Of a stretch of DNA of 64,000 bases, positions 42,749 to 54,622 are shown piece by piece (the stretch's first letter is position 1; each line of letters starts with the position of its first letter). The translations under genes were made by a program, and so were the position numbers. The stretch comes from Alopecurus myosuroides (lineage: Eukaryota > Streptophyta > Magnoliopsida > Poales > Poaceae). Location of the stretch: NCBI GenBank assembly GCA_028641055.1, contig CM054058.1, positions 86,253,927 through 86,317,926 on the forward strand, written 5' to 3'. The notes beneath the pieces are model-generated. The model saw only the letters and a list, made by a program, of their open reading frames with translations. It was not told the DNA's origin and ran no database searches.

Positions 42749-43477
42749 TTACAACTCCACCTGCTCGGCGAGCAGCGCCTGGCGCTTCTGGTCGAGCTGC
42801 GCCATCATGGTCATGAGCTCGACTTTGGTGGGAGGCGGCATGCCTACTCGCACGGCGGATGCCGGTATCGTCGATGTCGTGGAAGGAGGGATGTAGCCCG
42901 GAAGGATCTGGGGCAGGTCGTAGGGCTTGTGCGTTCTCGGGAGCTCGCTCGGGCCAGCAACCTCCTCAACGACTGCAGCGGTCGCGGCTGCGCCCTTCCC
43001 GGCAGCGATAGCCGGGCCGGTCATCAGCACTTCCACGCTGTCCGCAGAACAACCAGTTGGATTTCCGCGGGCAGCGATGACAGCAGGGGGATCTTCCGCG
43101 ACGTGCACCTGCTCGGGGTACTCGCGGACGACGGTGGTGGCGACGTAGACGAGATGCGAGCCGAAGGAAAGCACCGAACCGCCCTCCGGCATGGCCCTGC
43201 CGCCGAAATCGCCGGCGTTGTCGGTGACGAAGTCAAAGGAGCCGAATTTGTGGACAAGGCAACAGACCACGCGCTCCCCAGTAGCAGAAATGGACCCCGT
43301 CCGAACGTGAACTCCAGCCAGCGCCGCTGGTTGCCCCACGGTGGGCGCCAGCTGTCGCAGTGGTATCACGGCAGATGCCATAGGATGGCTAATTGTTTGG
43401 GGTCGATGGACGCTGGAGGTGCTCGGGGAGGGATCACGCAGCGAGTAGCCGCGTGTGGGGTGAATCAAGCACTGCAA
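42749..43477 (-). pseudogene. Gag N-terminus of F, initiated inside the LTR
   Basis: 242 residues. The first ATG (43477) is in the LTR; the frame reads through the primer site as RQLAPTVG, as in B to E, although the LTR is unrelated. It ends in a helix (TMMAQLDQKRQALLAEQVEL). Confidence 0.75.
43334..43350 (-). other. Primer-binding site of F (tRNA-Lys)
   Basis: TGGCGCCCACCGTGGGG, two bases after the LTR; perfect complement of the tRNA-Lys(CUU) 3' end. Confidence 0.8.
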
Positions 43478-44194
43478 ACAACAAGATCTAACCAGGATCA
43501 GGGCCCTCGTGTGGAGGTAAACCCCCTACTCATGCCTTTCTCTCTCTTTATGTATGTTCTACCGAGTAGCCACAGTACAATTTGGCCTACAGCCGAGTAT
43601 CCACTCTTCTCTCTACGTGAAAGTCTAGGTCTAGAATGTGAACCGAGGCAACGTCCCTCGCGCAGGAGGGGGCAGGGCACCTTATATACTGGTGCCCAGC
43701 CGAATACAGCCAAGATGAAAAGTACAGACAAGTGTCGACATAGTGTGCACACTGCACACTTCCGGCTTCTCGCTGACAGCTTTGGCTTCCTAGTTTGTCT
43801 TGTGTACAAAGTAGTTGTGCAAAACCAAGTCTGTGTCCTGTTACCACTGTCACGGCCACAGGGTAGGCCCCCTAACCTGCGCCGCCCTGCTGACACCCTA
43901 GCGCGGATAAGCACGCGCTCTGCAGATGAATAGTGCGCCAGTACGGACCCAGGATACGCGGGATCCTGTGTCAAAACGGCTCCTTTGACTTCTGGCCCGA
44001 GTAGGAACTCACTTCCTCTACTCAGACCACATCCTCTACTCGGAAGAATGTAACTTCCCTGATTCTTCCTTCTGGCCATTAGCAGGTACGACCGGATAGC
44101 AGTCAACCGGGTAGCGAGTACCGGGTAGCCAGCTACACAGCAAAACCTCTCCTTTGAACTTGCCTTACCCCTACTCGGGGGTAACCCCCCGACA
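43353..44194 (-). repeat. 5' LTR of F
   Basis: 842 bp; on the - strand TGTCGGGGGGTTACC...CTGCGACA. TATA box TATATAAG at 43681-43688. The left end is set by the primer site; the right end is inferred from the TG terminus. Confidence 0.7.
43681..43688 (-). promoter_or_regulatory. TATA box in the LTR of F
   Basis: TATATAAG on the - strand, about 205 bp before the in-LTR ATG. Confidence 0.55.
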
Positions 44195-44441
44195 CCGGGT
44201 TAGGGCTTACAGAAAGAAAACTAAGAACACTACGGTAAGTTTCTAACTTGGAAAGCAGGAATCTGCCTTCTACTCCAAGCCGCACCACTTGGGCCGTGGT
44301 CCGGGTTCTTCTAGAATCCGGCTTCTCCGTGTCAGCTTACTGGGCCGCCTAATGGACTATGATCCATTACTAATCAGGCCACCCTGGTAATCCGACTCTT
44401 TAGGACAATGCCGGATATACCCCTAATCTGTATATATCCGA
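44195..44441 (-). repeat. 3' LTR remnant of G
   Basis: Ends on + at ATATATCCGA just before TAGTAGGCCCCAAG, which resembles the purine tract arrangement of A to D. The rest of the LTR was displaced by F. Boundary approximate. Confidence 0.4.
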
Positions 44442-44818
44442 TAGTAGGCCCCAAGAAGGATTGAGATTTCATTCTTCCACCTTTCGTCAATTTGCAGTCC
44501 TTTCCGAGAAATGTTGGCACTTCGTCTCGATTCTTCTTTTTCCGAAATCAAGCTTTAACACGAAACTCGGATTTTGTAAGAATCCGACTTTTTCTTCCAC
44601 GTGCCTTCATGGAGAAGGAACTTCCTGACGTCAGCGATGAAATCGTGTTGACATTAGTAACGTTTGGGTTCAGTGTGAAACCCTAAAACATATCTGTGAT
44701 AGAGTCTCGCGGGAAACGAGGAGATAGCAATTATCACCCCGTCCCCTCATTTTCCGGATTTTCCGGGCGTGACACGCGTCAAAATAGCCGTTGTGGCGCA
44801 TATCAACGCTTTTCCGGC

Positions 44819-44826
44819 TATAAATA
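44819..44826 (+). promoter_or_regulatory. TATA box of the antisense gene of G
   Basis: TATAAATA, 97 nt before the ATG at 44923; same sequence and similar spacing as in A and D. Confidence 0.55.
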
Positions 44827-44922
44827 GCCGCCCTCGGGTTCTCCGGTTTCCCTTCCGCTCTCACTTCCTCTTCCAGCCCCCAAGCGCCATTGCCTTTGAG
44901 AAAAAAGCTTGCAAGTGTGAGC

Positions 44923-47900
44923 ATGGATCGTGCGTCTGCACCGTCCCCAGAAAACATCATCGGAGGGTCCGGATCCTCACCGCACTGCCCAAGTATGGCC
45001 ACCGGAGATTCACTGCGTGCCACAGAGGAGAGCTCCGTCACCCTCGACATCGACGACATAATAACCAACATCGACCCTCAACTGGATTCTCCCGGCCGTG
45101 CCACCGCGAGCGCGCCGGAGGGAAACTCCGGTAACCTGGCTCGCGAGGATCCTCCTGCCATGGCCGAAAACGTGCCATCGTCATTTCTCCACGCCATCTC
45201 CGCCCTTCACCACCAAGCCAGCGAAAGAGAAGCTCACTCTCCGCGGTGAGGAGCTCGCCGCCGTGGGCGCCGCCGGAGTGGAGGAAGATCCGGAGGAAAT
45301 CTCCGGGAATTGGACCCACTGTAATGTGGTTCCATCTCTGCTCCCGTCAATGGAGAAGGAAGGATATGTTCTCAAGGGGAAATGGTGGTACGAGGAGGAC
45401 AACTCCGGGCCACTGCCGAAACCCGGAGAAAGGGTTCTCCTTGCCTCCCATATAAATAGAGGTATGGGTTTCCCACCTTCTTCCTTTTTCCTCTAGGTCC
45501 TTGACCATTACAACATCCAGCCACATAACCTTCAACAAATTCTATTCTCTATCTTGCCGGGTTTCAAGCCCTTTTTGAAGGATACTTAGGAATAGAACCT
45601 AGGTTAGACTTCTGGCAATACTGCTTTGGGGTTAAGCGAAACCCTTCTGAGGGTGCTCTTCCCACTTGTGGGACCATTCCCTTCACCCTTCGTAGGTTTA
45701 GGGAGGACTGGTTCCCCAAAATAAAAATCTCGGAATCCGTCAAATTTTGGACAGGTTCCTTCTTCTATATGAAGATGTCCCGTTTCCTGGAAAGGAGATG
45801 ACGGGTTCCTTCTTCTATCATGAAGATGTCCCGTTTCCTGGAAAGGAGATGACGGGTTCCTTCTTCTATCATGAAGATGTCCCATTTCCTGGAAAGGAGA
45901 CGGGAATTCCACCTTGCAAAAATTCCGCTGCCACCTCCCAAGATAATTGGGATGTGGACGTGGTCCAGACTCTGCAAGCAGATCTAATGAGGACCAAGCG
46001 GCGCATAGCCAAGCTTGTATCCGCCTCTCCTCCTCTCACTGGCACAGACACAGTTTTGTGATGGCCCGGAAGGCGTATTCGGCCATTAGCCCATTGCGAA
46101 ACTCGGCTAATGTGCACATACTCTGGCCAGGAGGACAAGATGAGGACGACGGACAAAGGTTTCATGAACAAGGACTTCAAGAAACGGCTGAATCAATTGA
46201 TCTCTACTCGAGATCAATATGAAGAAAGCCGAGAAATGTATCATGCTGGGAATTCAGCTCCAAAGGTAAAAAAATTCTCCTTTAGGCAAATTTCTCACTT
46301 TTCACTTTTCTCGGATGTTTTGGTCATACCCGGATCTTTGTACTTTTTTGACAGCTTACAGTTCCTCCTGACTCGGATCTTGCCTCCGACGCTGATTTGG
46401 ACGCTCTGCGTGCCAAATTTGCTGGTGGGCGGAATCGTAAGAAACCTGTCACCACTCAGGAAGTCATCAACCTTGACGGTGTTCCCGTTGCAACATCCAG
46501 GTAAGAATTTCTCAGGTTGTTATCTTATGCTTTTTATCGCATGTGTTTTTATTTCTTTCTCGGATTCTTATTTCCCGGAATTTCTTTCCTTTCTTTTCTT
46601 TTCAGCCTTTCTCCTACCACTCTAAAGCCGAAAGGCCAGAAGAAACATAAGGCTGTTGCTAGCAGAGGGGTGCATCCATCTCCTGCTGCAGCCCCTGTCA
46701 CCCCAGTTGCCACAGGAGGAGAGAACCTGGCTGCAAGGGAGGAAGAATACCCTTTGCAGTCCAGCCAGCCCATTGCGTCCGAGCCGGACGCGAGGGAAAG
46801 GGCGGTGCCGAAAATGGGTAGTCCTTCTCTTGCTTAGAGGAGGAACCTATCCCAACTTTTGACAAAGAGTTCAAGTTAAAGGAAGAGCCATTTGACGAAC
46901 ACGGATATACGCACCCGTGGGCGACAAAATACTTCACTCCAGCTCCCTTAATCAGTCCTTGGCCGCAAGGCGGGCTTATTGTTAGGAATAACTTTGTGTT
47001 TCACCTCGGCAGGTCATCCAGGACAGCCTGTGCCACGTTGGGATTCTTTTTGCAGACAAAAGAGTTCAACGAAAATATGTCGAACTTGATAAAAATGAGC
47101 CAGGTAATATCTCTAGCCCCCAAGCAATAAGCCAGACGTATACTTTTGACTTAATGCTTTTATCATTACTATGCTTGTTCTTAACTTAAGCGTTTTTGTC
47201 CTTTTTCCGTGTTTCAGCAAACTGCTAAAAACATCAACATGGAAGTTTTCAGTAAACTTATCATAAAAAACAAGGAGGTGAAAACCCTTCTTAACATTCT
47301 TGATGATAAGGATGCGGAGGTGGCATCCGTTCAGCAACAGATGACTGAATCAGCAGGTAAATTATCTAACTGCTTTCATTCGTAATTTTTCTAAGTAATT
47401 TTCCGAGTTTTTAACTCTTCCTTTTACTTGCTTTTCAGCTTCTTTGGCAAAAGCTAAACAAATTGCTGAAGATGCCGGCAATGCCGAGAACCGCCGCCAA
47501 GAAAACCTGGAACTTCACAAGCTCACTATGAAGCTCTAGAAGGACCAGGAGGCCAGCCAACTAACTGTTGGCATTGCCGAGTCTAAGGCCTCCAGCCAGG
47601 CTGAGAAAGACAGAGTCACCATCAGGGACCTGGAGAATTCCCTGAACCAGCGCCTAGAGGAAGGCATAGAGATGGACCAGATTCTCGATAAGTATTTTGA
47701 CTTTTACCGGATTATTCCTTTTTTTCCTTCTTCTATTTTTCCTAACATTGGTTTGTTGATTGAAACAGAAGGTATCCCCCAACTTATTAATAAGTACATT
47801 CCCGACAAATCAAGGGAGTTCTCGGAAGTTAGCAAACTTCCATACGTGATTGTGGAGGTGGCGAACCGCAAGGAATCTTGGATCCGCTCCGCGGCTCGCG

Positions 47901-48153
47901 GTGGTGCGCGCATGGCCCTTGGGCTCATGCTATGCACTATACCACCGCCCAATCTTGTCGCGTGGCATCCGGTATCCCTCAAGGATACACAGACGCTCAG
48001 CGGGCTAGCATCTTTGATGAAATCAAAGGCCACGCCACCCAGATTGCCAACATAATGAACGTCTCCACCTTCTACCCCGAGGAGGAAATTCCGACAACTC
48101 CGGAGGAATCTAGCAGCGAGGACGAAGACTCGGATGCCGAAGAAGCTTCTTGA
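44923..48153 (+). pseudogene. Antisense gene of G (spliced, degenerate)
   Basis: Convergent to the pol of G. Recognisable pieces: MDRASAPSPENIIGG onward (44923-45247, then a shifted frame to about 45490 with GYVLKGKWWYEEDNSG); FQALFEGYLGIEPRLDFWQY and RRFREDWFPK (45563-45720), similar in kind to gypsy-type transposase proteins; three 17-residue repeats (45754-45905); a helical exon near 46120-46265; an EEPIPTFDKEFKLKEE exon near 46840-47102; coiled-coil exons (47220-47355, 47440-47690) with one TAG; and a final exon from about 47769 ending in the acidic SSSEDEDSDAEEAS and TGA. GT/AG borders flank most pieces. Frameshifts near 45240, 45770 and 47900 show decay. Confidence 0.55.
45754..45905 (+). 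repeat. 51-bp tandem repeat, three units, in the antisense gene of G
   Basis: Units begin at 45754, 45804 and 45855. Each encodes GSFFYHEDVPFPGKEMT (17 residues). The first unit lacks one base. Confidence 0.85.
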
Positions 48154-48826
48154 ATCCTGGGTAGAACATAGGAAAATAGAAGCATTACTATTCTTACAAT
48201 GTAATACTGATTGTAGCGCTATCTATTCATTTGTATAAAGAAGTACTCTACTTTTGCAGTTTAATTTTTAAGTCTTTGCAAGTATTCCGGGTTTTTATTC
48301 CTTTATATGCTAAGTTCTCTGGTTTATATGCCTTAACTGTCCTTAGTGTTTGAAATGTCTTGATAGTATATAATCTACACGCCAAGTGACAGGGTATAAC
48401 TAATCAGTCAAAACTCGGAAACATGGATCATACTAAAGGCATTTTTACTTACTAATTTCAGTGACCCAACATAAAAACAATCAGATAATACTTAGAGAAA
48501 AAGTAAGGAATTTTGTACAAAGCTCAGGCACGCAGGCACAATCTCGGTTTCCTTAAGCCTTCTTAGGCCGAAAATCATTCATTTTTTTTAACTCCGAGCA
48601 TGCAGGCACAATTCGGGTTAACATTGAGTGTTTTGAAAGATCATTGGGAAATAGATAAGGCGGATTTATACTTTGTACTATAATAAACACGTAAAAACAT
48701 AGATGTATGAATTCAGACAACTTTATTTCATGATCTCAAAGATGTTTACATAGAAATTGAACTAAGTGTAGAAGGGACGTAACTGATGGATGCTCCAGGG
48801 TCTTTTGGTCTCCCCTAGTTCGACAT
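48154..48826. other. Non-coding spacer between the convergent genes of G
   Basis: AT-rich, no credible frame. The 87-bp border block of B, C and D is not recognisable here. Confidence 0.5.
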
Positions 48827-49737
48827 CTATCTTCTCGTTCTTTTGCGATTCGGTCTTTTGGGATCATCCTCCGTCTCTCGAATATCTACAAGATAGTATG
48901 ATCCATTTTTCATAGCTTTGCGAATGACAAATGGTCCCTCCCAAACTGGGGCTAGCTTGTGCTTCCTTTCTTGCACCAATCTTAGCACTAACTCACCTTC
49001 CTTGAAAGAACGATGTGTGATTTTCCGAATATGGTAGCGTCGCAATCCTTGCTGATAAATGGTGGACCTTTGAAGCACAAGGTCTCATTCTTCTTCTAAA
49101 AGATCGACGGCATCCTGTCGTGCGCTTTCGGCATCCGAGTCATCGTAAGACAACACTCCTGGACTATCATGGAGCATGTCCGTTGGAAGCACTGCTTCTG
49201 CACCATATACGAAGTAAAACATGGTTTTCCATGTTGGCGTAGTTCGAATACTCCAAAGCACGGAAGGTAACTCCTCTACCCATGGTCCAGCTGCTCTATT
49301 AAGAGGAGATTCGAGTGTTGGGCGTATTCCCTGCATGATTGAGCTATTCATTCTTTCAATCCGCCAATTGGATTGTGGGTGTGCGACAGATGCAAGATCT
49401 AGGCGTATCCCCGTTTGCCGGCAATATTTTGCCAACTCTCCAATTGAGAAATTTTTCCCCTTGTCAGTAATGATGCCGTGTGGAACGCGTATCTCATGAC
49501 TACGTCAATGATGAAATTTCTGACAGTCACACCGTCAAGTTTTTTTATGGGTTTCTCCTCCACCCATTTGGTATACTTATCTACTTCAACGAGTAGATGT
49601 GTGAGTCCACCTCTTGCAGTTTTGAATGGTCCCATCATATCTAGCCCCAGACGGCAAATGGTCATGTAATAGGGATAGTCTTGAGTGCTTGGGCTGGCAT
49701 ATTCGTCTGCTTGGCGTAATACTGACATCCGGCACAT
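48827..49737 (-). pseudogene. Integrase of G (core and C-terminus, broken)
   Basis: Three overlapping frames: GLDMMGPFKTARGGLTHLLV with VEVDKYTKWVEEKP (first catalytic Asp present), LASVAHPQSNWRIERMN (catalytic Glu present), then KEGELVLRLVQERKHKLAPV and WEGPFVIRKAMKNGSYYLVD at the C-terminus. The segment expected to hold the second Asp (TDNG) is frameshifted near 49480. Confidence 0.8.
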
Positions 49738-50164
49738 TTATTTACTATATGTTCGGCGTCTGTCTTGGTTGTTAGCCAGAAAAACGCTGCACGGAATTCT
49801 TTTTTAACTATGCTTTTTTATTGAGCATGATGTCCGCAATCCCCTGCATGGATTTCTTGCAATATTTCGCAGCCTTCTTCTGGCAAATACATCGCTGAAA
49901 AATTCCGATAGTGGTGCGTTTATACAGGCAACCATTAATTACCGTGTATCTTTTGCATCGACGTTGTATCTGTCTTTGCAAGACCTCGTCTGCTCCATCC
50001 GGGAACTTCTGATCTACTAAGAAGTTTAAATATGGAATTGTCCTATCCGGGTTAACGAGCAGGACTTTGATTCACTCGGAAACAAGAGGATAATTAACAT
50101 CTCCACCTTTTATCGATGGTTCATGCAATTGTTGGAAAAACACACCTAGTGGTAGGGTTTTCAC
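49738..50164 (-). pseudogene. Integrase N-terminal/zinc region of G, degenerate
   Basis: Fragmentary - strand similarity only (KCAGCQYYAK-like and EGCEILQEIHAGDC-like stretches), with several stops; covers the expected HHCC region. Confidence 0.45.
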
Positions 50165-51400
50165 TCATTCCGAGCCCATGCGGGCTAATGCATCCGCGTT
50201 CCAACTTTCTTCCCTTTTGATATTAAGTATTTCAAATCCCAGGAAGCAAATGGCAAACTCATCCACCGTTCTCCGATATTCGGCCATGATGGGGCTTTTG
50301 GCGTCCCATGTTTGGTTGAGCTGACGATGTAACAAATCTGAGTCACCGTAGCATAGTATGCGTTCGACACCTATTTTTTGCAATGTGCAATCCATGAAGC
50401 AAAGCTTCATATTCTGCCATGTTATTGCTGGAGTTGAAGTGCATTTGTAATACATACTCCATAGTATCTCCGTTTGGGGATTTTAGCACTACACCAGCTC
50501 CAGCGCCTTCCTTCATCTTGGATCCATCAAAGTACATGACCTAGTATTCCGACTCCGGCATTGGTGTATTTTCCATTGCTTCTGTCCAATCAGCGACAAA
50601 ATCTGCCAACGCCTGGGGTTTAATTGCCGTCCGGGGTTGGTACTTAATGTCGAACGCAGCTAACTCGATGCCCCATTTGGCTACTCGGCCTATTGCGTCC
50701 GCATTGTTAATAATATCCCCTAGTGGTTCTTTACATACCATTGTTATGGAATGTCCTTGGAAATAATGGCGGAGTTTGTGAGAGGCAAAAAAACAGGCCA
50801 TATGCCAGTTTTTCATAGTGTGGATACCTTTGTTTAGACTCGGAAAATACTTCGCTGATATAATACACTGGGTATTGATCTGGTATACGTTGCTCCTCTT
50901 TCCGTGTTTCGACAACTATCACGGCGCTAATAACCCTGTTTGTTGCCGTGAGATACAGTAACATGGGTTCTTTATCTTTTGGTGCTTCCAAAATTGGTGC
51001 TTTCAGCAAGGTTTCTTTTAACTGGGTTAATGCTTTGTCTGCCTCTTCTATCCATATAAATTTGTCAGATTTCTTCAACAATTTGTATAATGGAAGAGCT
51101 TTGTCTCCTAGCCGGCTTATAAACCTGCTGACTGCGGCTGAAGAACCCGTCAATCTTTGTACGCCTTTTAAGCACGTAGGCTTTGAGATGTTTAAGATTG
51201 CCTTGATCTTTTCCGGGTTTACTTCTATTTCTCTGTGAGAAACGATAGAACCCAGAAGTTTTCCTGAGGGAACCCCGAATATGCACTTTAATAGGTTCAA
51301 CTTCATTTTGTAAGTGCGCAAATTTTTGAAAGTTTCTCGTAGATCTTCAAGGAGTGTATCCTTTTCTTGGAAACGACGGCAATATTTTCCACGTAAACAT
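50165..51400 (-). pseudogene. RT C-terminus and RNase H of G
   Basis: The frame leads off with YVEN (for YVDD), then ETFKNLRTYKMKLN, CIFGVPSGKLLGSIVSH, LYKLLKKSDKFIW, PVYYISEVFSESKQRYPHYE. After a shift, RNase H: YFDGSKMKEGAGAGVVL, NNMAEYEALLHGL, CYGDSDLLHRQL, WNADALARMGSE. All four acidic positions are visible but split over frames. H interrupts it at 51400. Confidence 0.85.
51396..51400. repeat. Target duplication AACAT of H (left)
   Basis: Identical to 62122-62126, directly outside the LTRs of H. Confidence 0.95.
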
Positions 51401-53599
51401 TGTCGCACCCTGATTTCTAGGGGATACTCACCGTACGAACTGGATAGCAGATGCTTGGATTATGGGGCATAACTGCTCCCACGTCCCAGCTTCCTGGTAG
51501 GCCTGCGCTTATGCGCGACAACACAAGCCCTGCTATTCCATCGTCGATGTAAACTATCCACTAGAGATCAAAGGCACTTCCGTCGACGTACTTCAAACCA
51601 TACACACATGGTACGTCAACGGCGTTGAACAACTGATATCACAACAGATCTCTACGACACAAAAGATTGAAATAACTGGCAAATGGCTCTCATTAGAGCA
51701 GAGATAGCAAATACAATCATTCAGAGGGCACCTGCCCCAACAATCCATCATTACAATACAGCGGAAGCATTCAACATGTCTGAGTACAGACAAGAACCAA
51801 ATAGGCCTAAGAGGCCGGAAACAAACAGACGGAGCCCATCCACGAAGTCTCGGATCCTGCCCGGGTCCGCTATCTACTCGTCAGCAGTCTCGTCAAACTT
51901 CACGTAGTTGCCACCATGTAGATCCTCGGAAACGTCGTCTGCGTAAACCACAGCCCCAAAGGGGTCAGTACACCAACGTACTGGCAAGCAAGACTCACAG
52001 TTCACCAAAGTGTAACCCGTCAACACCAAGCACAGATGCTTTGGGTTCAACGGAAGGAAAGGGATATAAAAGATGCTGCAATTGGCTGCTCTAAACAACT
52101 ACAGAGATTCTATCACTTCCGGCTAACAGAGAGGAGATAAGATCGAGGATTGTAACCAACTAAAAGATAACATCAAACAAACCCATCCTGGATCTCGCCC
52201 CTTATCCAAAGAAGCAATCCGAGGATAACTCACACAGTTGTAATAGTGATGGTTCAAATTATTGTGTCGATAAGCCTATTACTAGTCAAGTTATTAATCA
52301 TGGGGTGTAGCATGTTTGATCATTACGTTTAAGTTGTCCTGAGTACTTGTTAGCCAGTACTTTCACCAAGTAATCCATAACCGCGGAAAACACGGCTTCT
52401 CGAGAAGATTATCCCTGCAGGGTTGCACCAATTTGGCCGTACACGCAAGAATAACCCGCCAGATGGGAAGCTAACCCACCAAGCGGGGTACTCTACACAA
52501 CCAACCATTCTTCGCATCAAGCCCAAAGAACCTTGGGCGCACGGCTAATCAAGCCCCGAAGAAAAGGGACCCTCATAGCACTCTAAGACCGTGTCCCCCT
52601 ATATGCCGACTACGAAAGTTCCACCCTGGCCTGGGCTCGCAAAAACATGCATGCGGCAAATAGAACACACGAACTAAATGAGGCAATTTGGACGAGATGC
52701 GAATCAGGTCAAGTTGAGGGGGGCGCCCATACTCGCTTCCCACATGCGGGTAGTGCGCTCATCATGGATCAGTAGACAAGACCCTTTTCCTATTAGGGTC
52801 GACACTAGCAGGCTTCAAAACCTCTCATGGGCCTCCTGCCGGTGCCTTATCATCAAGTTTATTATTAATAGTAACATTAGCATGATTGATTGATTAAACA
52901 ACGAGCCCCCAGTACATAATGAAGTAATAACAGGAAGTAACGGGTAACAGACTCGAGCAAAACAACCTAAGCATGCTAGTAAGACACGGGCTCAACCAAA
53001 AGGTTATAGGTATGGAGGTGAGGCAATATCAGGGTTAAGGGATTCATGTGATAGGTTCGTAACAGAAACCACTACTACTAAGGCTAGCAGAAATAGACAA
53101 CGGAAAGTATCGGTAACCAATGTTGAAAGGAACACAGTGGTTCATGTGAGTGATAACTTGCCTGCAAAACCCAGTAGCCTGGTACTGAGCTAAATCCTTA
53201 GAAGGGATGTCGTAAGTATCGTCGGTCTCAACGTCGTCGTATATCCGGGAAGAAGCAAACAAACAAGGCAGAAAGATAAACAATCAATATCATGGCATTG
53301 TGCACAATCAAAGATGATGCATGTCAAGTTAATGGTTGCATCAAAATAAACTAGTTGACAAGATAGAAACAGGATTAAATGGACCCATATGCAATTGGAT
53401 TGCATATGGAAAGCCCATGAATTATGGTTGAATTAATTGTTTTACAACTAATCAACTTGTGTAAGTGAATTAGCATGATGCATGGATGAGGAAAACAGAA
53501 AAATAACAACAATAGAACCAAATGGAAATAAGGCTTAACAAGTTTAGAAATTCATTTATTAAGTGTTGGAATTTTGGTTACTTAAAGGTGCCACACAAG

Positions 53600-54419
53600 A
53601 ATTTGTTGTTTTCATCAAATTAAATTGTTCAAAACAGATCACCAAGTTTATATTTGAAAAGAAAACAAGATTTTAGTTGGATTACATGTTTCAAATATTG
53701 AAATTGGAATTAGGATGAATTTATTATGAATTAAACAAGTTCAAGCAAGAATTAAATGAATTTAATTTAAACATGAACTTATTTGAATTTTTATTTGTTC
53801 AAAACATTAAGTGAGATTCATATTTGAAAAGTTTATACTTTTATGGTTTGAAAACATATTTTATATGTCCCAAAAGAATTTGTTTTGATCAAGTTATGAA
53901 TTTAGCAATATTAAATGATTTAAACAAGGTTTAAATCATTTAACCAATTTTAATTATTCAAAACATGAAACAAAATTTATATTTGGAAAGATGGTTTAAT
54001 TTTGCATGGAAAACATATTTCATTTGTGGAAATTGGATTTAAAATGAGCAAGTTATTATTTTGGCAATTTTAAATGCAATAAACAAGAAACAATTGTTTT
54101 CAGCAATTTAAATTATTCAAAACAGCAAACAAAATTTATATTTGGAAAGTACATGAAAAGTTGATTGGAAAACATATTTGGTTTGTGAAATTTGGAATTT
54201 TTATGAGCAAGTTATGAATTTTGCAAATTTAAGTGAAGTTGACAAGTTTTCAAGTTTTGCACCAATTTAAAATATTCAAAATAGTAAACAAATTTTATAT
54301 TTGCGTAGAGTATTTAATTTGGTACAGAAAACATATTAAAAATGTTGAATTTGGAGTTGGGATGAATTTTTTATGCATTTTACAAGTTTTGTTATTATTC
54401 TGCCATTTGTATTGCAGCT
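53600..54419. repeat. Five ~160-bp tandem units in the 3' LTR of H
   Basis: The anchor TTCAAAA recurs at 53628, 53798, 53957, 54116 and 54275 (spacing 170, 159, 159, 159). Each unit also has TTTATATTTG, AAAACATAT and a GAGCAAGTTATGAA-like box. Confidence 0.8.
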
Positions 54420-54503
54420 AGGGACTTAGGAAAAATAAACAGGGACTTAGAAAGAAACTGCAGGGACCTAGAAAAGAAATACAGGGACTTAGTTGTGATT
54501 TGC
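54420..54503. repeat. 21-bp minisatellite in the 3' LTR of H
   Basis: AGGGACTTAG (one AGGGACCTAG) at 54420, 54441, 54462 and 54483; exact 21-bp period. Confidence 0.8.
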
Positions 54504-54550
54504 TGTTTGTGCAGTGCTTTAGAAAAAAACAGAGGAATAAAAGGGTTTAT

Positions 54551-54622
54551 TCCGCGGGGGTGGGATTCGAACCCACCCCCTCTGCTGCGCTCGCAAGGCA
54601 CAGGACCAGTGGGGCTACTCGT
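54551..54622 (-). other. tRNA-like segment in the 3' LTR of H
   Basis: On the - strand: a perfect B box GGTTCGAATCC (54563-54573) in a 5-bp T arm (GTGGG/CCCAC) with a 7-nt loop, an A-box-like TAGCCCCACTGG (54606-54617), and an anticodon-type hairpin CTGTGC/GCGCAG with loop CTTGCGA (would read UGC). A matching acceptor stem is not evident, so it is a tRNA-derived or mimic sequence, not a normal tRNA gene. Confidence 0.55.

Larger units (their letters stand above)
19328..44194 (-). mobile_element. Element F: Gypsy retrotransposon broken by C, B and D
   Basis: Its own sequence is 19328-20557, 30561-31221 and 39519-44194. Joined across the perfect target duplications of B and D these give, on the - strand: 5' LTR, primer site, Gag, protease, RT, RNase H and the start of integrase. 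The remainder lies beyond C, off the left edge. The LTR (842 bp, TGTCGGGG...CTGCGACA) differs from those of A to E. F is inserted in the LTR remnant of G; the expected target duplication is CCGGG (44195-44199). Confidence 0.85.

Noticed and set aside
54551..54622. A functional tRNA-Ala gene
   Set aside because: The T arm and anticodon hairpin are good, but no 7-bp acceptor stem can be paired and the D arm is weak. Reported as tRNA-like only.
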